Source: Phoronis australis (Eukaryota; Phoronida; Phoronidae). Taken from it: a stretch of 52,404 nt of DNA. A program made the translations under genes and the position numbers. Numbering within the stretch: position 1 is the first letter of the stretch; each line of letters starts with the position of its first letter. Positions 32,401-41,386 of the stretch are shown one piece after another. The DNA is taken from the NCBI GenBank assembly GCA_002633005.1, contig NMRA01000405.1, forward strand, positions 323,247-375,650. Direction: 5' to 3'. Under the pieces are notes generated by a model. The model made no database searches and had not been told where the DNA came from. It saw only the letters and a list, made by a program, of their open reading frames with translations.

Positions 32401-35400
32401 TGTACAGTAGTACTTCAGCAGTGTACAGTAGCACTTCAGCGGTGTACAGTAGTACCTCAGCGGTGTACAGTAGTACCTCAGCGGTGTACAGTAGTACCTC
32501 AGCGGTGTACAGTAGTACTTCAGCGGTGTACAGTAGTACTTCAGCGGTGTACAGTAGTACTTCAGCGGTGTACAGTAGTACTTCAGCGGTGTACAGTAGT
32601 ACTTCAGCGGTGTACAGTAGTACTTCAGCGGTGTACAGTAGTACTGCAATGTTTTGGTGAGCTGACACAGCATATGATTTTTGAGAAATGCATTAAAGCT
32701 TTGAGACATGCAGCTGAGGAATTAAAATGCAGAGAAAGTGATTTACATATACTGGAATTTGCTATATACTTGATTTAGTGACGTTGCGTCCGTCTTTCAC
32801 GCCACGTATTAGCCAGAACAATGATAACATCACTAGCCAACATGAAGTCCGTGAGAGGCGGACGCAACGTTGCTAACTCAGATAAGCAAATTCCAGTTTT
32901 TGATTCAAATTTTCTGTATTTTTAATACATTTTTTATTTGCTAAATTGTTACTCAACTGTGGTTCCAAGTTGCGTGCTTTTGCTTTGTAGCCCTGTTTGC
33001 TTTGCCGAGGTCTTCAAATAGTTTCTCATTAGTTTCTGAAGACAGCACAGTTATACTTCTAGTTCTGTTCACAAGGTGGGGTTAGTGTTGTTAAAAACCA
33101 TCAAAGCTTGTTTATTGTTATTAAGCGATGAAACAGAATTCACATTACAATTAGGGAGGTCAGAGAATCGTGGATTTGCTTTGGCTGGATTTTCATCTTG
33201 CGTGTAACAACAAAGCTAGTCCATTTGCTGTTTTGAAGTAACGATAGGGAATTTGCTTTACTTAGGGACAATCTGGGAAACTTGGATTTGCTATGGCAAG
33301 TTTATCTCCTTTTGTGTGACTTGCCGAAGGATGCATGGTAGTTTTTGCTTTCATGTCCTTTGTCCTGCTGTTTGTCACGTGCCCTCTGTTTTTACAGCTA
33401 CATTGAAAATGAACAGTATGAAGAGGCAGTGAGAGACTACGAGAAAGTGTTTAACATGGACAAAACTAAAGGTTAGCATTACTCTGATGGTGGTCAACTG
33501 TTCTTAGGCTTGGACGCTCTTTGTAACATAAATTTGTCCCTTTGGGACCTGTTATTTGATCTGACTTTTGCTTTGGTCTGTTTTTGAGCTACAGTTGTTT
33601 GTTGAACTTCTGTCCTTGAAGAGCCAGTTCCGTTCTTTTGCATAGTTGGGATTGTGTCTCCTGATTTTTGCTGTAAGCTATCATTCTCAGCGTTTGGTGA
33701 TGAGTGTAGATTTTTTGCTCAGAATGGGAGATTGACATTCACGTGACATATATGTCCTGCAGTGCTCGACACCTAGCTTAAAGCCAAGTCGCATTTGGTG
33801 ACTTGGCAAAAATCCCAGGTCTCCAAAAGAAATCTGAGGTCACCAAAACTGACATCGAAATGGTCAACTAAATCAAAAAATGCTGTGTTGTACTCGGAAA
33901 CTTATGCATACCTCCTCTTTAATTTCTGCTGTTAATAAAGAATGTGTATGATAATCAAATTGTACCTCACTATCTTCTGCCAATAAAGTTAGAATACACA
34001 CGATCGCATATACTGGAAACGTGTGTTTCATTGATCTTGTAAACAATTCCAACTTCTATCTGTTTACTTCCTGTTGTGATTTAATAAGCACTTGTTTGAT
34101 GTGTGCTGACTACTGTGGTGGTAAATGATGTGTACTGACTACTGTGGTGACAAATGATGTGTACTGACTACTGTGGTGACAAATGCACTGATTTCACGAA
34201 ATGAACGGATCCATTGTGAACCAAAGGTATTGCATCGAGGAAAACTTTGAGTAATTTATAGTTTGGAAGTCAACACAAACTTTGAAATGACTTTGATACC
34301 TGCAGGTCACCAAGCACAATTTGAGGTCACATTGGCGACCTTCAAGTCACCAAATGGAGCGGTGAAATTTAAGCTAAAAATCTTTATGAGAAACACATAC
34401 AATCTTGTCTTACACCAAGATGTCTGGAACAGGTTATTTGGCCTTGGTGTTTATGAGAACTTGAAATAAACTGTTTGATCGAGGCATACTTCTCATACTG
34501 GACTAGGCACAAGCTCTTGCTGGTTCTTGGCTATAGGTCAGTCTCATTTGGCATACTTCACCTACTGGACTAGGCACATGCTCTTGCTGGTTCTTGGCTA
34601 TAGGTCAGTCTCATTTGGCATACTTCACCTACTGGACTAGGCACAAGCTCTTGCTGGTTCTTGGCTATAGGTCAGTCTCATTTGGCATGCTTCACATACT
34701 GGACTAGGCACAAGCACTTGCTGGTTCTTGGCTATAGGTCAGTCTCATTTGGCATACTTCACATACTGGACTAGGCACAAGCTCTTGCTGGTTCTTGACT
34801 CACCTTTTAAAATATTTCTACATAACTCAGCATTAAAAATGATACTTTAGAACAGTCAGAATGTTTGGTACTAGACCCAGATTTTGTAGAAAAATTACTG
34901 AATATTATACCACAGGAGGGATTATTTGGTCAAATGCAAACCGTGACCAAATTTTGTAAAACTGCTAAAAGATTTTTCCTTAACTGTGGTATTCCTCACA
35001 TAAACTTGAGAACTGGTGGAGCATTGCGTGTAACACCTCTTATTACAGAACACAAGCGATTGCTACAAGAAGCCAAGTTGGAATTAAAAAAGAGCAAAAG
35101 GAAAGACTTCTACAAAATATTGGGTGTCGATAAGAATGCTACGGACGACGAAATCAAGAAAGCGTACAGAAAGAGAGCTCTAGCTCATCACCCAGGTACG
35201 GTGCTGAGACGTTGGCAAGGAAAAGATAACTGTTGATACTTTTAGAGCACGTTACGTTGTTAATGCTGCTATGCACTGCTTTCCATAGACCCATGACACT
35301 AACGGTTCACTTGTGGTGAGAAGTATCTGCTTATAGAACACAATCTGTTAATTCTGTCCCCTAATTCAACATTCTAACCTCACCGACTGATCACGTCAGA

Positions 35401-37914
35401 GGCTACCATTCTGCTAGGGTACGCACGGATCTACCGTACGCACATCTGACTTCCGTCAAAATTGATTTTAGGTGTAGAACATTCTACTGGAACAGTTATG
35501 AAATTAGAATCCTGCCTTGTTTCTTACTAGGATTTGAGGTGTTTGCTGGGCTTGGGAACAACTAACGTCCGTTATTGCTTGAGATGTGCAGGGCTTGGAA
35601 TTTTCCTCTTTTGGTTTTGATTTCCTCTTATTTGATTTCCAGTTTCCTCTTTTGTTTGTCTCTTTTTATCATTATTTTGACTTTGTTCATTCATGCCAAG
35701 TCGTTTATTTCAGTTAAATTTTACAACACAATAGATATTTCTATGACATAATCATATTTGTTGAACAATACAGCACCTGAAAATTTTCCCTCTTTTTTGT
35801 CATGGGTCATTCCAAGCCCTGGATGAGACACAGTAAATCTAGTTGACGGAACTTTATGCACTGAAAGCACTATGCCTGGACACATGATGGTTCTGTGACC
35901 GAAACTTATATGAAGTTAGCAGCTGGTACTTTGCCAATGAGCAACTGTTATCGCCTGGCTGGTGAATCTGTTTGAACTTCTCAAGTTTGCAAGGGGGGGT
36001 GCTGAAGGAGCGAACTTTGCTGGTGTACTTTCAGCTCTTGTTACTCACGTAGTGCTCATTGTAAATTTCTGGTAGTCCTATTCATGTGATATGAGTGACT
36101 GTATGTTTTCATGTAAAAACCTTTGAGGAAAATATTCAAATAAGTATCCAGAAGATCAGGCTTATATTTTTGCACCAAGAAACATTAAAATTGGAATTAG
36201 GACACTGATCGCTATGAAAGTTGTTCTCAGCCAGAACCCTCCGCAGATGTGAAGGAATTTCACTTAGGCTCTTGACAGATAACCAAATCTTCATTATTGA
36301 AGATGGAACTTTCTAGGTTGTCATTTTATACGTCAAGAGAAATATGGCTGCCACCTAGTGGGGAACTGGACTGCATTCTGTGGAGTGCAAGATCACACAC
36401 ATCCACCCTAAATCATGTGAGCCAAAGGGGTTTGTATCCCTGAGTGTGTTCAGGACCACACTTAGAAAAATAGCCATCACTGAAGTGATTGGTCGGGAGG
36501 CTGGAATGCTGAATTACACAAGCAAAAAATGCCATTTCTTTTTACATGAGCTATGATTTCTAACCCCTAGTGTCTCACTTATGATTTTTGTGTACGGAAC
36601 GCGCTTCGGACTTTTTGTGTGCCCAAACATGCGGGAGAGTCACTAACTTCTATCAGCATAAGCAAGTGCTCAGCAAATGGGTCTCACTCCTTTGTTTACT
36701 TACCTATGAGGCTATGTGAAGAGTGGTGCTATCTCAACTAAATGGATGTGGGTTCAATCCGTGGCTTCTACTGTCATGTAGTTGACCTTTTGAATAAGGA
36801 GCTTCTCCTGCACTGCTCCAGCCAACTCAGGTGTGAGTAACAGTCATGGCTGGCTAGTAGGGTAATTCTCCACTTCTTTCATACGCAATTAATTAAACAA
36901 GATTTTCACGATAGTCAGGATGTGCCAAATGGACTGAGTATGAAGTAATTGCGTAATCTTGTTCTAGTGTAAGAGTACTTTTCCCCATCATAGGCAAAAA
37001 TCTCTTTTGAGCATACAACTCTGAGTGACACCATGCTCATCCGTGTCACCCCTTCTGCCTTATGCTTGCAACAACCTGAGATATCATATTCAACTTTATG
37101 AACATGGTGTTTAGATTTTATTAACGCCATAAATAAGACGTGCATTACTAGAATTCTGGCTGGAGTTTGCATTGGTATTTTTCTGTACTGACCATGTGAA
37201 TGGGGTGAGGCAAAAAATTCCCACCAAATAGCCTCTTGCGTAATAAGTGAGGGACACAAAAAATTATTTTCCAGATAATTTTGGGTGTGTGAAGTGGGGT
37301 GAGTGTGCGAAATAAGTGCCACTGGTGAATTACCGTAATTTTCAATGGACGCATTGTAGTAACTTAGGAAAGTTGTTAGACTCACCCAGTCACGTTACAG
37401 GGGTGTGCTATAATGATTTAGCTTTTGCTTGAAATTGGTGACTGAATCTTACTGCAGACCGCCACGCACATGACACAGAGGAAAAACAGAAAGAGGAAGA
37501 GAAGATATTCAAAGAAATAGGCGAGGCTTACACTATCCTGTCTGACCCTAAGAAGAAGGCGCGATTTGACCGTGGCGATGACCTGGAGGAAATGGGAGGT
37601 TTTGGTGAGTACCTGTCAGTGAAAAATGTGTCTAATACAAATCGAAGCATTTGCGTGCTATCAGGAGGACATTACCATGAAGGGACAACTGTATTTGCGT
37701 ATTTTAACAACACTGTTCTGCCGATTTCGTAGTTGTCTTTCACATAACCTTAATTTGAATTGTTCCATGTTTGGTATTTACAGATGACTTCGACCCCAAC
37801 ACCATATTCCAAGCGTTCTTCGGTGGTAGCGGAGGTCATCCTTTCAACATGGGTGGTGGAATGGGGGGATTCGGTGGCGGTCCCGGGCATGGATTCACCT
37901 TCCACTTTGGCTGA
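17391..37914 (+). CDS. DNAJC7: DnaJ homolog subfamily C member 7 (TPR2-like co-chaperone), complete
   Basis: Thirteen coding exons: 17391-17455, 21680-21777, 23448-23572, 24156-24269, 24794-24868, 25212-25330, 28552-28705, 29688-29852, 32157-32248, 33398-33471, 35049-35195, 37458-37604, 37784-37914. The phases join to a single 501-residue frame (human DNAJC7 is 494). Residues 24-360 hold tandem TPR helices, for example [34 protein letters not shown] and [22 protein letters not shown] domain at about 380-447 starts [20 protein letters not shown] and has an intact HPD at 408-410. A Gly/Phe-rich tail ends HGFTFHFG. The family binds Hsp70 and Hsp90 through TPRs and stimulates Hsp70 ATPase through HPD, moving clients between the two chaperones in cytosol and nucleus. 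All catalytic features are present. The introns are full of transposons and minisatellites. Confidence 0.97.
17841..18135. mobile_element. Left half of a CAGTGACC foldback MITE
   Basis: Starts CAGTGACCAACATCTC and follows the left arm of the 14741 element through CTTTTTCTTTGAGCAG to the palindromic centre TGACGTCA at 18128-18135, where it stops abruptly against another element. Confidence 0.75.
18136..20270. mobile_element. hAT-like element with CAGGG(A/C)TCGAC termini
   Basis: The left end CAGGGATCGACATAACG and right end AATAGCGTCGAGCCCTG are inverted. Both subterminal regions carry repeated GCGACCTGG/GCGAGCTG motifs in alternating orientation. No transposase was recognised. The left flank is TGACGTCA but the right flank is CATCATTA, so the duplication does not match as it stands. 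Confidence 0.55.
20281..20842. mobile_element. Complete CAGTGACC foldback MITE
   Basis: Termini are CAGTGACCACAGTCGCTAG and GATGGTGGTCACTG, with long inverted arms around a GAAGTCATATATATGC centre. No clear flanking duplication; the right flank is a T-run. Confidence 0.8.
21229..21505. mobile_element. Right half of a CAGTGACC foldback MITE
   Basis: Starts at the centre TGACGTCATATCCCC and follows the right arm through GGACTGCTCGAAGAAGAAGT to GTGAGGCATAATTCGCC, then decays. It carries a 12-bp expansion at 21375-21434. Confidence 0.7.
21375..21434. repeat. 12-bp tandem array inside a MITE arm
   Basis: Five copies of GTGCCCCTCTAT with one T/G variant. The unit matches a single-copy piece of the MITE arm (GTGTCCCTCTATGC-like), so it arose by expansion within the element. 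Confidence 0.9.
21680..21777 (+). CDS. DNAJC7: DNAJC7 exon 2, first TPR
   Basis: Reads [20 protein letters not shown] then [12 protein letters not shown], a typical TPR helix pair. Acceptor TATTTTCAG, donor GTATGA. Confidence 0.96.
22311..22760. repeat. 28-bp minisatellite, about 16 copies
   Basis: The unit includes GGTCTCCTAAGTCTGGGG followed by CTCAAACCCT. Variants CATAAGTCCAGG (copies 3 and 8) and AAGTTTGGGG (copies 5 and 11) recur at five- to six-unit spacing, indicating block duplication. GGTTCAAACCC inside the unit resembles a Pol III B box. Located in DNAJC7 intron 2. Confidence 0.95.
23448..23572 (+). CDS. DNAJC7: DNAJC7 exon 3
   Basis: Reads (D)[36 protein letters not shown] and NTFLK. 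The YGNR(S/A)A pattern is the second TPR. Acceptor AATGTTTAG, donor GTGAGT. Confidence 0.97.
24156..24269 (+). CDS. DNAJC7: DNAJC7 exon 4
   Basis: Thirty-eight codons, phase 0 at both ends: [38 protein letters not shown]. Third TPR. Confidence 0.97.
24794..24868 (+). CDS. DNAJC7: DNAJC7 exon 5
   Basis: Twenty-five codons, [20 protein letters not shown] then GDYRT. The shortest interior phase-0 exon; it joins the first TPR block to the next. Donor GTAGGT. Confidence 0.93.
25212..25330 (+). CDS. DNAJC7: DNAJC7 exon 6
   Basis: Reads [44 protein letters not shown] and ARY.EAQ match vertebrate DNAJC7 closely. Donor GTAAGT. Confidence 0.97.
25360..25587. mobile_element. Foldback MITE with GGGTAATTCTCCACTT termini
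   Basis: The left end GGGTAATTCTCCACTTATAT is matched by an inverted AGTGAGTGGAGAATTACCC on the right. A related element lies at 36860-37334. It begins 29 bases after the exon 6 donor of DNAJC7. I could not fix a target duplication. Confidence 0.7.
26060..26280 (-). mobile_element. tRNA-derived SINE with 12-bp TSD
   Basis: On the minus strand the head has an A-box-like GAGGCCTAGTGTAGTAGG and a perfect B box GGTTCGAGTCC, followed by a tail with GGTGATCAGTGCAATGGGCC. The element is flanked by exact TCCAGGCTAATA duplications at 26048-26059 and 26281-26292. The 30500-30685 element and a fragment near 38850 share the tail. Confidence 0.9.
26657..26699. repeat. (AAC)n microsatellite
   Basis: About fourteen AAC units with one interruption, in DNAJC7 intron 6. 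Confidence 0.95.
26791..28445. mobile_element. Kolobok-like DNA transposon with TTAA duplications
   Basis: The termini are AGGAGCATGCCACCC and GGGTGGCATTTTCCT, imperfect inverted repeats, directly flanked by TTAA at 26787-26790 and 28446-28449. TTAA duplications are used by Kolobok and piggyBac. A decayed THAP-like segment inside (minus strand, 28300-28049) favours Kolobok, whose transposases carry THAP domains. No complete transposase is left. It occupies much of DNAJC7 intron 6. Confidence 0.65.
28049..28300 (-). pseudogene. Degenerate THAP-like domain inside the TTAA element
   Basis: The 83-codon frame contains [17 protein letters not shown], then [20 protein letters not shown], then [15 protein letters not shown]. 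The order Cys, Phe-x2-Pro, Leu-Arg-Lys-Trp-Leu and RV-x-GL fits a THAP domain. The terminal Cys-x2-His is Tyr/Gln (RVYGLQ), so zinc binding would be lost. This assignment is by eye. Confidence 0.4.
28552..28705 (+). CDS. DNAJC7: DNAJC7 exon 7
   Basis: Reads (N)[60 protein letters not shown] is almost identical to human. The preceding intron contains a TTAA-flanked 1.66-kb transposon ending 106 bases upstream. Confidence 0.98.
28988..29094. repeat. Hairpin-forming inverted repeat
   Basis: TTGGCTGTGGGTTCTACA at 28998-29014 pairs with TGTAGAACCCACGGCCA at 29067-29083, and similarity extends several bases outward. It is probably a short foldback element in DNAJC7 intron 7. Confidence 0.7.
29688..29852 (+). 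CDS. DNAJC7: DNAJC7 exon 8
   Basis: Fifty-five codons: [55 protein letters not shown]. This is the start of the second TPR cluster. Confidence 0.98.
30023..31937 (-). repeat. Dispersed repeat with CTCF-like motifs, full-length-looking copy
   Basis: It starts TTTTATGCGCCCAC plus a hairpin and ends GTGGGCGCATTTCAACGCTC, so both ends carry an inverted GCGCCCAC motif. A second hairpin, CAACGCTCAGCGTTG, is at 31914-31928. Motif copies include TTGTGCCACCTAGTGGCCA at 30738-30756, GTGCCCCCTAGTGGC near 31431 and TTGCGCCACCTAGTGGCCA at 31528-31546. A SINE at 30500-30685 interrupts it. It lies in DNAJC7 intron 8. Confidence 0.85.
30500..30685 (+). mobile_element. SINE, 5'-truncated, 9-bp TSD, inserted in the CTCF-motif repeat
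   Basis: It starts just inside the B box (ATCGAGTCCCACC) and runs through CAGGTTTCTAGCTCCTCAGC and GGTGATCAGTGCAATGGGCC, matching the minus strand of 26060-26280. It is flanked by exact TATTAGTTA duplications at 30491-30499 and 30686-30694, which interrupt the older repeat. Confidence 0.9.
32157..32248 (+). CDS. DNAJC7: DNAJC7 exon 9
   Basis: Reads [30 protein letters not shown], ending in a split Cys codon. Donor GTAGGT. A 21-bp minisatellite starts 145 bases downstream. Confidence 0.97.
32394..32645. repeat. 21-bp minisatellite, 12 copies
   Basis: Twelve units of a 21-bp repeat (core GTGTACAGTAGTACTTCAGC). The unit length is a multiple of three and lacks stops in several frames on both strands, which produces spurious repetitive ORFs such as (SAVYSST)12. 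It is in DNAJC7 intron 9, not coding. Confidence 0.97.
32751..32897. mobile_element. Short foldback MITE (ACTGGAATTTGC termini)
   Basis: ACTGGAATTTGCTATATAC and its inverted partner GATAAGCAAATTCCAGT enclose inner inverted segments GACGTTGCGTCCG and CGGACGCAACGTTG. Length 147 bp. No target duplication is visible. Confidence 0.75.
33398..33471 (+). CDS. DNAJC7: DNAJC7 exon 10
   Basis: Reads (C)[20 protein letters not shown] then DKTK. It is the last [13 protein letters not shown] is identical to human. Confidence 0.97.
33760..34390. mobile_element. Possible foldback element with CAGTGCTCGAC end
   Basis: The left part, CAGTGCTCGACACCTAGCTT then ATTTGGTGACTTGG, has an inverted, diverged partner near 34300-34376 (CAAGTCACCAAAT, TTTAAGCTA). 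The end sequence and repeated GGTCACC/GGTGACC motifs resemble the 18136-20270 element. The right boundary is uncertain. Confidence 0.4.
34098..34184. repeat. 29-bp tandem repeat, 3 copies
   Basis: Three copies of a unit containing GATGTGTACTGACTACTGTG, the first with two substitutions. DNAJC7 intron 10. Confidence 0.9.
34481..34805. repeat. 67-bp tandem repeat, about 5 copies
   Basis: The unit contains ACTGGACTAGGCACAAGCTC and GGCTATAGGTCAGTCTCATT, and recurs exactly every 67 bp with few substitutions. DNAJC7 intron 10. Confidence 0.95.
35049..35195 (+). CDS. DNAJC7: DNAJC7 exon 11, J domain first half
   Basis: Reads (E)[36 protein letters not shown] and [12 protein letters not shown]. It ends inside the HPD signature, whose Asp is completed by exon 12. 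The upstream in-frame open stretch from 34865 is intron, since the acceptor TATTACAG at 35041-35048 gives the conserved junction. Confidence 0.98.
35589..35821. mobile_element. Short CAGGGCTTGGAAT element
   Basis: Termini are CAGGGCTTGGAATTTTCC and GGGTCATTCCAAGCCCTG. The flanking 6-mers are GATGTG and GATGAG (five of six identical), fitting the 6-bp duplications of 1850-2841 and 9566-10062. The interior is only about 230 bp and is T-rich. DNAJC7 intron 11. Confidence 0.7.
36348..36363 (-). promoter_or_regulatory. Single CTCF-like motif in DNAJC7 intron 11
   Basis: On the minus strand it reads CCCACTAGGTGGCAG, which fits the CCGCGNGGNGGCAG form of the CTCF core apart from the variable positions. 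The surrounding sequence does not match the dispersed repeat. Binding is inferred. Confidence 0.4.
36700..36850 (+). mobile_element. Possible tRNA-derived SINE
   Basis: GTGGGTTCAATCCGTGG at about 36748 fits a B box within a T-arm-like hairpin, preceded by a plausible A-box-like stretch. No flanking duplication was identified. Confidence 0.35.
36860..37334. mobile_element. Foldback MITE related to 25360-25587
   Basis: The left end is GGGTAATTCTCCACTTC and the right end GCCACTGGTGAATTACC, an inverted, diverged match. A coding-looking minus-strand ORF inside shows no family motif. Confidence 0.45.
37458..37604 (+). CDS. DNAJC7: DNAJC7 exon 12, J domain second half
   Basis: Begins with the Asp of HPD, then [40 protein letters not shown] and [19 protein letters not shown] forms J-domain helices III-IV. 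Confidence 0.98.
37784..37914 (+). CDS. DNAJC7: DNAJC7 exon 13, G/F-rich tail and stop
   Basis: Reads [43 protein letters not shown] and TGA at 37912-37914. FDPN.IF.AFFGG is conserved in vertebrate DNAJC7. Confidence 0.97.
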
Positions 37915-38032
37915 AGATCACCCACATGGATCGCGGCAAAGAAGTTGGAGGCTTGGTACAGAAATATGTGCATTTTGATGAAGGGTTCATTAGGTCATTT
38001 CAGTGAAGTTTGTCGGGAACGCTGATCTGATT

Positions 38033-38038
38033 AATAAA
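38033..38038 (+). terminator. DNAJC7: Candidate DNAJC7 polyadenylation signal
   Basis: AATAAA about 120 bases after the stop codon, the first such signal downstream. Further AATAAA sequences lie beyond, so longer 3' UTRs are possible. Confidence 0.6.
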
Positions 38039-38574
38039 AAAAACTAAAGCCAGTCTGCGCGTGCTTTAGATGACCCAGAAATATGCAATTTCATACTTTA
38101 ATAAAGCAAGTATGTAATTTTTTATTATCTTTAAAATAAAAACTGATATAGCAGTGTAATCAGTAACAACGGGAAATGTTCCTTTCCGTATTTCAGAACT
38201 TGGAAGTATTTCTTCTAAAAAATGCAAAATTAAAACAAAACAGTGCTCACTATTGAAATACAGGTGTTTCAACATTTGAGGCCCAAAAGTTGTGCTCCCA
38301 GAATGTTTCGAAGCAGTTGCAAGCATCTGACTTACAACACTGTGAAACGATTTTTGTGTTACCCAGTTTTGTTTTGGTGAGCATGACAGTCTGAGTCAAC
38401 AAAGACAAAACCTGTCAGAAGGTTTTATGACTTGGAACGTTTTTGCCCCTGTCATTTGAATGTCACACAGCGCAACAGTGATAATTTGATGGTATGGTGA
38501 TTGCAAAGAATTTCTCAAAAAATATTACGGAATCCCATTGCCTAAAGTCTCCATCCGAAACCCCGGGCAGTAAG

Positions 38575-38632
38575 CTATAGATGGCGCTGAATGTTATGCA
38601 CCAAATACATGTATGCTACTGCCATCTAGTGC
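38575..38632. promoter_or_regulatory. Convergent pair of CTCF-like motifs downstream of DNAJC7
   Basis: CTATAGATGGCGCTGA on plus (38575-38590) and CACTAGATGGCAG on minus (38620-38632) face each other about 30 bases apart. Both are close to the (T/A)AG(A/G)TGGCGC core seen in animals. AAGCGCCCCCTGTA near 39571 is a further weak match. Confidence 0.3.
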
Positions 38633-38847
38633 TAAAGATTGATGTCGCCCCTATGTGGGACTCTCTTATATAGGTTGTCTCTATGTGGGAAATTGACTAT
38701 TTGGATTAAACTGGCAACAGGGGTTTCAAAACATAAATTGCAGTGTGGTTAGAGTAATAAATAGTCTAAGAACAGTTAAGTTTATTTCAGGTTTAACATT
38801 ACATCAAAATACTTGTAACATTTGATTATTTCTTATCGGGATGCTGA

Positions 38848-38925
38848 CATAGTGAATCAGTGCAATGGGCCCACCTGAGTGGCACATCTAGCTCAACATG
38901 TACCAGACCTCCTGCAATTACTAGT
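38848..38925 (+). mobile_element. SINE tail fragment
   Basis: AATCAGTGCAATGGGCCCAC plus a later CAGACCTCCTGCAATTA match the 3' tail of the SINEs at 26060 and 30500. The tRNA-like head is missing. Confidence 0.6.
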
Positions 38926-41386
38926 TTTCATTGAATTTTGGCAGTGAATGTGTGTGTTGAAGGTCATTATGGTTGTTTTATTCCTTATCTCTGTGCTGTC
39001 TATGTGCATGTAACCAGAGGTTATTCACGTGTTGGAACAAACTGATGTTGGAGGAAGCATGAGGGATTAGATGTTAGTGGTTTTTGGGCCGGTCCACTAT
39101 TTAATCGAAGGTATAACAGCACAGACATTTTGTTGTAAACTATTTTTAAACACAGGCTGCTGTGGTACGAGTATATCCATCTGTCACAGTATAAACTTGT
39201 GGAGGTTCTAAGTCTTAGTGAGAATGGATACAGTAATACATTACAGTACAAACATATTTTGACAATTGGAAATTCCCGGTCATGGCGAATCCAAATTCAT
39301 CGTCAAGATTACTGAATCTTCCTTCATTACCAAGAATGAAGGTGGTTTAACAGGGAAGTCATTGAAGTAGCTAAGTCATTCGGTAATGAGGACTTTGCCT
39401 CCCTGATATTTATTACCATCCATTTTTAGTGTTAACAAAATTAGCCATCATGACAGGAAAATGGTGTTTTGTCAGATTACTCTGTCGTGTGCTGTATGTT
39501 TTAGAAATTTAGATAATTAATAAATAAACAGTAAATCTAAGATCACCAAGCCTGGCTTCCGTGAAGTTAAAAGCGCCCCCTGTATCAGCCCCTATGAAGT
39601 TGATGTGCCTTCGCATACAATCACTCAGGTGAAGCATGTTCAGTTACACTTTTAAAGCTGAGAAGTGGAATGTTATTTGATCATAGTGTGTAACAAATTA
39701 GTGCTAGTGATTTCTTAAAGGGGTTCCCGAATTGTGAGAACCAGTTCCATGCTGGTTGTTTAGTGGAGAAAACTGATTATCAAAATGGAGAACCTTATGA
39801 GGTACTGTTATGGGAAATTGGTTACTTCCTTGTACAATTGTCGCCAAATGATGCAACATTTTCAATATGTGTAGCCATGTAAACCTTTGGAAAATGACAC
39901 TTCTGGATTATTGTTTTGTGTGAACTTGGATTAAGTGCTTCATGTTAAGATTACGCCATTTGATTGTGGAAACAGTCTTCCATTCCAAAAAGGTTTGTCT
40001 GACGGCTACTGTCTATAATTATCAAACTTTGCATGTGGTCTATGTTCTTGGCTGCAGCTATTAACTGACGCGTTTGGACGAGAGTGTTTATCTTGTATGT
40101 AAATATTTGTGCAGTTGATATCGAAGACATTTAACTTGAAGTAGTTAACAAAAGTAAAACAGAAAATTTCGAAAATCTCTTTTATAGATTTTACGTCCTG
40201 GTAGCGAGTTTGCGAATCCCTGCCAACGAAATCACTGTGTTGAAGGTGTATATTTGGTAATGGCTGGTTGGGGTTGTGCTTTTTCATTTTGCTTTATTTG
40301 ATGTGTAATACTCCCACACTTGAACAAATTATTCAGGGGAGCAGTAATGAAAGGAGGCGTCCATTAGCTGTTTACCCGGGGGTACTCGACTATATCGTGT
40401 AGGTGCAGCTGAAGAATAAGGATGCCCACCCAAGGAGTGGAGTCGAAAAAAGTGGTTCCAGTTGGAGGGAAGTCACTTGAATGTGACACCCTTTAGTTGG
40501 ATATTGTTCCATAAACTTATCCTTTTAGTACGTATTCGTTGACAGCAAATTTTTTGATTCAAAACTCGAAACAGTTAAAAAAAAGATGCCATGTTGTCAG
40601 AAATGGGTACATCATGTGCAGCAAAAGTGCGCTGTAGATTTGTGTAGTTGGAAAAGGAGTCCTTTTTAGAATTGCGAACTCCCAAAGTGAACCTTTGTAT
40701 TGAAAACTTAGTTTAAAAAGTTACCCTTTTAAAGGAAACTGGTCGTGAATAAGCCGACATGTCCCCGTACACCTCTTCTATGGGAGTATTGGGAGGTTGG
40801 TTACTAAAGGTAATCCAATCAAAATATGGTGACCATGTTGGAAAATCACTTTTGAAATATGATACATTAAACTCTTAAATGGTTGCACAACTCTGCGTAA
40901 TTGTGCAAATTATGTATGGGTGTCTGCGATCTGTATAGTTCTTCACATACGTCCAAAATGAGCTTACGATTGCTGGGTAGTGTTCAGTAGCCATCTCGCA
41001 GCGAGAAAAAAAACTAGCCAAAATCACATGCTCTTATTTAAAGTATGCGGCTGCAACTCGTGTAATCTCGCGTAGTCTTACTTTTCTAGCGATGTCCTAG
41101 CGTTACTGAACTCTACCCGGTAATCAGTTTAAGGAATTTATGCATGCAATCACAGAGGTCGCTGCACTGTTGGTTTGTGGCTGTTCGTTTTAATATTTTT
41201 TGTGACAAGAATTCATGTTGATATCAGATGTGTGTGTACAAAAGCAACAAGCAGGGCGTGCATGTAAATATGAATGGGAAAAAAGTGTTTAATTTTGTAA
41301 CTGCGTTTGAATGGTGGCGAATATCTGTCACCCGGATCCTAACTTGAACACGAATGAGTGTTCATTATAGTTTTAGCTAAACATAT

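Noticed and set aside
32337-32709. Long repetitive ORFs on both strands, looking like a repeat protein
   Set aside because: They are translations of the 21-bp minisatellite inside DNAJC7 intron 9; all frames are equally open.
34865-35048. In-frame upstream extension of DNAJC7 exon 11
   Set aside because: A good acceptor at 35041-35048 gives the conserved junction with exon 10. The extension has no similarity to DNAJC7.
36915-37385. 156-codon minus-strand ORF within DNAJC7 intron 11
   Set aside because: It lies largely inside a foldback element and has no family features.
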